A stretch of 64,000 nt of DNA, taken from positions 1 through 64,000 of the forward strand of contig NZ_CP159578.1 of NCBI RefSeq assembly GCF_040536835.1. Direction: 5' to 3'. The stretch comes from Salinicola endophyticus (GTDB lineage: Bacteria > Pseudomonadota > Gammaproteobacteria > Pseudomonadales > Halomonadaceae). Under the pieces are notes generated by a model that did no database searches, was not told the DNA's origin, and worked only from the letters and a program-made list of their open reading frames with translations. The translations under genes and the position numbers were made by a program. Of the stretch, positions 58,690-64,000 are shown piece after piece. Position 1 is the stretch's first letter; each line of letters starts with the position of its first letter.

Positions 58690-59649
58690 ATGTGCGCGTC
58701 AGAACCGGCGATCGAGCAGACCGCTGCACGCGGGGTGATACGGTTGCGTGGCGCCGTCCAGCAGAGCGTTGTACGACCGTTGGAAAACGCGCTCTTCAGC
58801 TACTGGCAACGGGGTTGGCCGGGCGGTGACCTGGTAGTTCGGCGAGGCCTGCCACGCCGGGTGGTCGATGCGCGGCTGGGCGCTGCGCTGGTGGTCGAGA
58901 TCGATCCACGTCAGCTGATTCGCGATCGCAACGCCGCGGGCGTCGGTGGCCGGAAGAATCCATCGTCCGCGTTCATCTGGGAGGGCGATTGGGACCGTAG
59001 CCGGGGGGATCTGCGCTTCGGTTCGCGCTATCGCTTCATCAGCGATCTGGATGAGAACCGCGACGATCTCACCCGCACCGAACGCTTTCGCCAGTATCGC
59101 TCTCGGCTGGCGGCGGGAAACCCCTGGCGCTCGCGCAGCCAAGGCCTGGTGCTCGACTCCGAAGAGAAGATCCTGGCCTATCTGCGCACCTACCTAGGCT
59201 ATCTCGACCATATGGCTACCTATGGCTTCGATGCCAGCCTGGGCAAGGATGCGTTGGGAGTGGCGGTGACCCGTGACGGCACGCTGCTCAAGATCAATCG
59301 CGGGTTGCATCGGCTGGCAATGGCCCAGCGCCTGGGTCTGCCCTCGATTCCGGTGGTGGTTCGCGCCGTGCATCGCCATTGGTGGGAGCGCGTGGTCCAG
59401 GGCGCGCGGGGCGAGCAGGCGCTGGCCCGGGTCGCCGCGGCGCTGCCAGGGTGCCTGCCGGAGCGCGAGCCGGGTGATCTAGATCCGGTTCGCCGAGAGG
59501 AGCCCTTTAGTTGGCCGGCTCCACGCCGGCAGCATCCGACGGCGTGCCCATCACCCATGCGTGCCGCCTCTTGGGCGCTTTGTGGAGAGGAGCGGGCGCG
59601 TGCCAGCGGCGAAGGGCATCAAGAGCAACGCGACAGGACGGCGTGCTAG
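58690..59649 (+). CDS. Uncharacterised protein with a ParB/Srx-like HRLA motif
   Basis: The 319-residue protein is not assigned to a known function. Its central part, GVAVTRDGTLLKINRGLHRL followed by AMAQRLGLPSIPVVVRAVH, resembles the ParB/sulfiredoxin-like (G)xHRLAxAxxLGLxxIPV motif seen in uncharacterised proteins of polysaccharide loci. Before it are a W/D/R-rich segment (FIWEGDWDRSRGDLRFGSRYR) and a tail rich in R, P and A. ATG 58690 is chosen for its AGAGGATGGT ribosome-binding site; the frame opens at 58573. No signal or membrane helix. It overlaps the convergent OpgB-like gene by 4 bp and lies in the envelope-sugar cluster. Confidence 0.65.
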   Translation: MCASEPAIEQTAARGVIRLRGAVQQSVVRPLENALFSYWQRGWPGGDLVVRRGLPRRVVDARLGAALVVEIDPRQLIRDRNAAGVGGRKNPSSAFIWEGDWDRSRGDLRFGSRYRFISDLDENRDDLTRTERFRQYRSRLAAGNPWRSRSQGLVLDSEEKILAYLRTYLGYLDHMATYGFDASLGKDALGVAVTRDGTLLKINRGLHRLAMAQRLGLPSIPVVVRAVHRHWWERVVQGARGEQALARVAAALPGCLPEREPGDLDPVRREEPFSWPAPRRQHPTACPSPMRAASWALCGEERARASGEGHQEQRDRTAC

Positions 59650-61208
59650 TTGACGCCGTTCCATAGCTCTTCCTGCAGGCGATTTTCGCTGCGCATGCGT
59701 CGGTTCAGCTCCTCCAGCGAGTAGCGCTCGACCAGCGTCGGCTGCGACGACAGCAGTGAGACACCCAGGCCGGCGCGATGGTCGGGCACACCAAAGCCCA
59801 TCGCCTCGAGCACCGTCGGCAGGACGTCGACCATACTGCCCTGGCGCTCGATGATACGAGGGCGTTGGTGCTTGCCCAACAGGATCAAGGTGTCCTCACG
59901 CGGCCCCGCGATCAACTGCTCCCAGGCCGAGTTCTTCATCGACAGGTGGTCGCTGGACACCACCACCAGCGTGTTGTCTAGCAAACCATCGGCATCGAGC
60001 CGCGCGATGAAGTTCTTGACCAGCCAGCCGGTACACTTCACCGAATAGAGAATGTCGGTACCATCGAACGGCCCCTGATTGTCGCGACAGGATTGCGACG
60101 GATGGCCGAACGGCGGATGCGCAGCCAGAGTCAGACCGAAGAAGGCGTAGGGCTTGTGGGCGTCGTGCAGGCGGCGGATGCGCGCCTCGGCCAGGCCCAG
60201 CAGAGTGTCGTCATAGAGCCCCCAGTCGTTGAGATAGTCCTTGGGGGTCCGATCCAGCAGCTCGTCCTTGCCCAGCACGGTATCGAAGCCGTGGCCGCGA
60301 TAGAACTTCGCCTTGCCAGCGAACTTGGTGCTGGCGCCACCCATGAAGGTCAGCGCATAGCCTCTGGCCTTGAGCAGGTCGCCCAGGCAGTCGACGCCGG
60401 GAAGCACGTCGGAGAGCGGCTCGAACTGGTTGTCGTGCATCAGCCCCGCTGGCATCAGCGGGACGCCGCACTGGCTGGCAACCATGCCGGCCATGGTCCA
60501 GCCTGTGTTGTCGAGCTGCTGAACGCCGTGGAAGACCACGCCATGGCGGCCCAGCGCGGTCAGGTCTTCATAGGCATTACCGAAGCGCTGGGTATCGGCA
60601 TAGGTGCGTTCGGTGCTCTCCAGATAGAGATAGATCAGGTTGGGTGGCTGCTTCGGAGCGGAGACGATCTGCGGCGGACGATAGCGATCGGCGAGCCACG
60701 AGGCGTTGTCGTCGATCACCGAGGCACCACGCAGCGAGAGTCCGAACAGCAGCGGATTGAAAGCGAGCAGAAATAGGCTGAGCACGCGCTCCCACAGGCG
60801 CCAGCGATGGTCTGCGCGTACCAGCCAGGTCACGCATACCAGCATGAGGATGGCGGCGAGGGTGTAGATTGCGCCGGCGATCTGGCGGTCGGTGCTGCCG
60901 TTCTCCTCGATGCCGGCCTGGAGGTGAAAGATCACCGCACCGAGATCGAGCTTGCCGAAGCTGTCATCGAGATAGATATAGACCCACCACAGGGCCAGCG
61001 GCAGCAGCGACCAGGGCCAGGCTCGGCGCCGCGCCGCGCGCTGCTCGGGGGCGCCCCAGCCGAAGCGATGGGCCGGTACCAGCCAGGCCAGCGCGATCAG
61101 CGCCGGGGTCCACCAGGGCAGTACCCACATCACCATGACCGCATAGCCGATGCAGAGTCCGATGTAAGTGAGTACAAACCAACGTCGCATATTGCGGGAG
61201 AGAGTCAT
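59646..61208 (-). CDS. OpgB-like phosphoglycerol transferase / sulfatase-fold membrane protein
   Basis: The 520-residue protein has about four to five N-terminal membrane helices (to about residue 170), then a periplasmic sulfatase-fold domain. NLIYLYLESTERTYADTQRF carries the nucleophile region, GWTMAGMVASQCGVPLMP and CLGDLLKARGY match E. coli OpgB, and VVVSSDHLSMKNSAWEQL is the metal-binding motif. OpgB adds phosphoglycerol to osmoregulated periplasmic glucans. This version lacks the ~240-residue C-terminal extension of E. coli OpgB. Start 61208 is provisional; a GTG at 61247 is in frame. Confidence 0.82.
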   Translation of the reverse strand: MTLSRNMRRWFVLTYIGLCIGYAVMVMWVLPWWTPALIALAWLVPAHRFGWGAPEQRAARRRAWPWSLLPLALWWVYIYLDDSFGKLDLGAVIFHLQAGIEENGSTDRQIAGAIYTLAAILMLVCVTWLVRADHRWRLWERVLSLFLLAFNPLLFGLSLRGASVIDDNASWLADRYRPPQIVSAPKQPPNLIYLYLESTERTYADTQRFGNAYEDLTALGRHGVVFHGVQQLDNTGWTMAGMVASQCGVPLMPAGLMHDNQFEPLSDVLPGVDCLGDLLKARGYALTFMGGASTKFAGKAKFYRGHGFDTVLGKDELLDRTPKDYLNDWGLYDDTLLGLAEARIRRLHDAHKPYAFFGLTLAAHPPFGHPSQSCRDNQGPFDGTDILYSVKCTGWLVKNFIARLDADGLLDNTLVVVSSDHLSMKNSAWEQLIAGPREDTLILLGKHQRPRIIERQGSMVDVLPTVLEAMGFGVPDHRAGLGVSLLSSQPTLVERYSLEELNRRMRSENRLQEELWNGVN

Positions 61209-61364
61209 GACGTTTTCGATCCGTGAACGTCCGCTGAGGCGCGGCACCCATCCCGGGTACCGCCTGAGTGCCGTTGCTCGAGCGTGCCGGCTCGCGGCGG
61301 GTCAGGATGACTTTATCATGACCGTTCGGTGACCGGCTTCCTCGCCGACTTTGCGCAAAAAATC

Positions 61365-62462
61365 TCAGTCGCGCGAGCTGCGTAGAGCTTCGTCGGCGGC
61401 GTGACGCGCCAGTGCCAGTTCGATCAAGCGCGTCACCAGTGCCGGATAGGTCACCCCGCTCGCCTGCCACAGCTTGGGGTACATGCTGATACGGGTGAAG
61501 CCCGGCAGGGTATTGATCTCGTTGATCACCACCTCGCCCGCCGGCGTCAGGAAGACATCTACCCGGGCCAGGCCAGCGCACTCCAGCACCTGGAAGGCGC
61601 GCACCGCGAGCGCTCGGATACGCTCGCTCGCCGCCTCTTCGATGTCCGCCGGCACTGCGATGGTCGCGCCGTCGTCGATATACTTGGTGTCGTAGGAGTA
61701 GAAACCCTGGGATACCACGATCTCGCCGCAGACGCTGGCCTCGGGGTGTTCGTTGCCGAGCACCGCGCATTCGATCTCGCGGCCGTCGATGGCGGCCTCG
61801 ATCAGCACCTTGTGGTCGAACGCCAGAGCCAGTTCCAAGGCCTCGGTGAACGCCGCGGCACTCTCGACCCGGCTGACGCCCACCGAGGAGCCCTGATTGG
61901 CGGGCTTGACGAACAGCGGCGTCCCCAGGGTGTCGCGCAGGGCCTCGAAGTCCGCTTCGCGGGCGCTGTGACGGGTATAGGTGACGAAGGGGGCAACCGG
62001 GACGCCGGCGTCGCGCAGCAGCCGTTTGGCCACGTCCTTATCCATGCCCACGGCGGAGCCGAGCACGCCGGAGCCGACGAACGGTAGGTTGGCCATACGC
62101 AGCAGTCCCTGCAGCGAGCCATCCTCGCCCAAGGTGCCGTGGACGATGGGAAAGATCACATCGAGCTGGTCGAGGATCTGGCGCGCGTCGTCGGCGGCGA
62201 TCAGCTGTGAGCTGGGGCGGCCCGGGACCAGGGCGAGATCGCCCGCCGAGGGATTGAGCGCGATACGCCGCGGATCGTCGGCGTGGTGCAGGAAGTCATC
62301 GGCCGCATTGAGATGCCACTGGCCCTGCTTGTCGATACCGATGACGCTGACCGCGAAGTGCTCGCGGTCCAGCGCGTCGACGATGTTCTTCGCCGACTGC
62401 AGAGAGACTTCGTGCTCCGCCGACTTGCCGCCGCAGATCACTCCGACCCGAATTTTGCTCAT
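61365..62462 (-). CDS. ddl: D-alanine--D-alanine ligase
   Basis: The 365-residue ATP-grasp enzyme makes the D-Ala-D-Ala dipeptide of peptidoglycan. [19 protein letters not shown] is the N-terminal motif; [34 protein letters not shown] and [21 protein letters not shown] are catalytic and metal-binding regions. The omega-loop [12 protein letters not shown] marks the DdlA type with a longer chain, rather than the DdlB of the division cluster. It lies among polysaccharide genes, not with mur/fts genes, and may be a second ligase. Confidence 0.94.
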   Translation of the reverse strand: MSKIRVGVICGGKSAEHEVSLQSAKNIVDALDREHFAVSVIGIDKQGQWHLNAADDFLHHADDPRRIALNPSAGDLALVPGRPSSQLIAADDARQILDQLDVIFPIVHGTLGEDGSLQGLLRMANLPFVGSGVLGSAVGMDKDVAKRLLRDAGVPVAPFVTYTRHSAREADFEALRDTLGTPLFVKPANQGSSVGVSRVESAAAFTEALELALAFDHKVLIEAAIDGREIECAVLGNEHPEASVCGEIVVSQGFYSYDTKYIDDGATIAVPADIEEAASERIRALAVRAFQVLECAGLARVDVFLTPAGEVVINEINTLPGFTRISMYPKLWQASGVTYPALVTRLIELALARHAADEALRSSRD

Positions 62463-62579
62463 GCCACCGCTCCGCTGATAGATCTGGTGAGCGCCTGGGG
62501 CGCCATCCTGCGCGCCATGATGCCACGTCGTCGGCCTTTGCGCTGCCCGGGCTGGCCATGGCCGCGGTGCCTGATGATG

Positions 62580-63575
62580 TCAGACGCGATAGAAGCGCCG
62601 ATACCAGTCGACGAAGCGTGCCACGCCTTCCTCCACGCCGATTCGGGGGCGATAGCCGGTGGCGGCGAAGAAGGCCTCGGTATCCGCCCAGGTGCGCGGC
62701 ACGTCGCCCGGCTGCATTGGCTGGAAGTCGCAGCGTGCCTGGCGTCCGGTCGCCTTCTCGAGGGCGTGAATGAAGTCCATCAGCGCCACCGGGCTGCCAT
62801 GGCCGATATTGTAGAGCGCGTAGGGCGGGCGCTGGCTGCCGGGGTCGGCATCGAGACTGCCTGCCAGCGGGATCACCTCGAGAATGCGCGTCACCCCGGC
62901 CACGATGTCGTCGATATAGGTGAAGTCACGCTGCATGTCACCATGGTTGAAGACCTGAATCGGTTCGCCCGCCAGCAGCGCCCGGGTGAACTTGAACGGC
63001 GCCATGTCGGGTCGCCCCCAGGGGCCGTAGACGGTGAAGAAACGCAGCCCCGTCACCGGTAGACGATGCAGGTGGGCATAGGTATAGGCCATCAGCTCGT
63101 TGGCTTTCTTGGTGGCCGCGTAGAGACTGATCGGCTGATCGACGTTGTCCTGGGTCGAGAACGGCACCTTGGGGTTCATGCCGTAGACCGAGCTGGAGGA
63201 GGCGTAGACCAGATGCTCGATGGCGTGATGCGCGCAGCACTCGAGCACGTTGAGATGGCCGCTGATGTTGCTGTCGGTGTAGGCGTGGGGGTTCTCGAGC
63301 GAATAGCGCACGCCGGCCTGGGCGGCCAGGTGAATCACCCGGGTGAAGCGTTCGCGCGCGAACAGCGCCTGCATGCCGTCGCGATCGGTCAGATCACAGG
63401 CAACGAAACGCACGTTGGCATAGGATTCGAGATCGGCGAGGCGGGCGTGCTTGAGCGCCACGTCGTAGTAGTCGTTGAGATTGTCGATACCGACGATCTC
63501 GATCCCGCGCGGGGCCAACTGCTTTGCCACAGCGTGGCCGATGAAACCGGCCATGCCGGTGATGAGTAGTTTCAT
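62580..63575 (-). CDS. NAD-dependent nucleotide-sugar epimerase (UDP-glucuronate 4-epimerase type)
   Basis: The 331-residue SDR enzyme has LLITGMAGFIGHAVAKQL (residues 3-20) for NAD binding, VIHLAAQAGVRYSLENPHAY, SSSSVYGMN and the YAATKKANELMAYTY catalytic motif. The combination with LRFFTVYGPWGRPDMA is typical of UDP-glucuronate 4-epimerases, which supply galacturonate for polysaccharides. ATG 63575 starts at the Rossmann motif; the frame extends to 63641. It probably serves the adjacent glycosyltransferase gene. Confidence 0.85.
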   Translation of the reverse strand: MKLLITGMAGFIGHAVAKQLAPRGIEIVGIDNLNDYYDVALKHARLADLESYANVRFVACDLTDRDGMQALFARERFTRVIHLAAQAGVRYSLENPHAYTDSNISGHLNVLECCAHHAIEHLVYASSSSVYGMNPKVPFSTQDNVDQPISLYAATKKANELMAYTYAHLHRLPVTGLRFFTVYGPWGRPDMAPFKFTRALLAGEPIQVFNHGDMQRDFTYIDDIVAGVTRILEVIPLAGSLDADPGSQRPPYALYNIGHGSPVALMDFIHALEKATGRQARCDFQPMQPGDVPRTWADTEAFFAATGYRPRIGVEEGVARFVDWYRRFYRV

Positions 63576-63656
63576 GGTGTCGTCTTTGGTGCCGGCCGCT
63601 CGCTTATGAGTGGGTAGCAGGGCGCGGTTGTGGTTTATCACGCCCTGTGCGTGACG

Positions 63657-64000
63657 TTAGACGTCGGGTGAAAGCTGCCTGCGCTCGTCGAGGATACTAC
63701 GGTAGCAAGCCAGGTAGGACGCCCCCATGGCCGCGGGTGTGAAGGCCGCCAAACGCGCACGGGCGGCCGTGGCCAGCGCCCGGCGGCGTGACGGATCGTC
63801 GAGCAGCTGCGCCAGCGCTGCGCTCAGGGCGGCGCCATCGGCGGGCGGCACCAACACGCCGCTGACCCCATCCTCGATCAGATCCGGGATGCCGTCGACC
63901 CGGCTGGCCACGATGGGTACACCATGATCCATGGCGTCGAGCAGCGTCGAGCCCAGCCCCTCGTTGCGCGAGGGGAAGGCGAATAGCGTCATGATCTCGA
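63657..64000 (-). CDS. Glycosyltransferase family 4, C-terminal part (runs off the right edge)
   Basis: The last 114 residues of a GT4 enzyme are present. TLFAFPSRNEGLGSTLLDAMDHGVPIV shows the EX7-type donor-binding motif, and VASRVDGIPDLIEDGVSGVLV follows as in WcaL/RfaG-like enzymes. The reading frame is open to the window edge, so the start is outside. It is upstream of the epimerase gene by 81 bp in the same direction, which suggests one polysaccharide operon. Confidence 0.85.
   Translation of the reverse strand, partial: EIMTLFAFPSRNEGLGSTLLDAMDHGVPIVASRVDGIPDLIEDGVSGVLVPPADGAALSAALAQLLDDPSRRRALATAARARLAAFTPAAMGASYLACYRSILDERRQLSPDV

Overview
The window reads as one continuous piece of a GC-rich gammaproteobacterial chromosome, centred on the replication origin. 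Gene content and order (dnaA-dnaN-recF-gyrB diverging from rpmH-rnpA-yidC-mnmE; mnmG-rsmG-parA-parB-atp; gmhB-glyS-glyQ near gyrB) match the Pseudomonas/Oceanospirillales pattern. A fused glucosylglycerol-phosphate phosphatase/synthase points to a salt-adapted organism. I infer a Halomonadaceae-like halophile; the genus cannot be fixed from this sequence. No rRNA, tRNA, CRISPR, prophage or insertion sequence with a transposase was seen.

Layout. 1-6.6 kb (minus strand): 3' part of the ATP synthase operon (atpI-atpB-atpE-atpF, running off the left edge), then parB, parA, rsmG and mnmG. 6.6-7.0 kb: an AT-rich, DnaA-box-bearing stretch that resembles an E. coli-type mnmG-side origin. 7.2-30.2 kb: a block of mixed strands holding a glutamine-type ABC importer, erpA, a CLC chloride protein, thiD-thiE-hemL, a phosphotransferase/P-loop fusion, an orphan CsgD-like regulator, rdgB-hemW, an OmpA-like lipoprotein, rlmJ, ggpPS, transporters and two metabolic enzymes. 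This block separates mnmE from mnmG, which are neighbours in the usual origin layout. 30.2-41.1 kb: the origin core, with mnmE, yidC, rnpA and rpmH leftward, the rpmH-dnaA intergenic origin, and dnaA, dnaN, recF and gyrB rightward.

41.1-48.4 kb: a MocR/GabR-type regulator divergent from an amino-acid permease and a GABA-type aminotransferase, with a paired direct-repeat operator between them, followed by an ElaA-type acetyltransferase, a PLP dehydratase and two small uncharacterised proteins. 48.5-52.1 kb: five parS centromere sites interleaved with a ~200 bp MITE-like element, an AsmA-family gene and gmhB. 52.1-55.1 kb: glyS-glyQ. 55.2-64 kb: envelope polysaccharide genes (hldD-waaF-glycosyltransferase, an uncharacterised HRLA-motif protein, an OpgB-like transferase, ddl, a nucleotide-sugar epimerase and a truncated glycosyltransferase).

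How they work together: DnaA, DnaN, RecF and GyrB act at the origin; ParA and ParB segregate it through the parS cluster 14-18 kb from the rpmH-dnaA origin. MnmE and MnmG form one tRNA-modifying enzyme although their genes are 24 kb apart. GmhB and HldD supply heptose for WaaF. GgpPS and probably the CLC protein belong to osmotic homeostasis. The most notable observations are the two origin-like regions with the split origin operon, the parS cluster with its embedded MITE-like element, a 7 x 15 bp degenerate tandem repeat before rlmJ, a perfect hairpin across the rpmH-rnpA junction, a GabR-like operator and several uncharacterised proteins.
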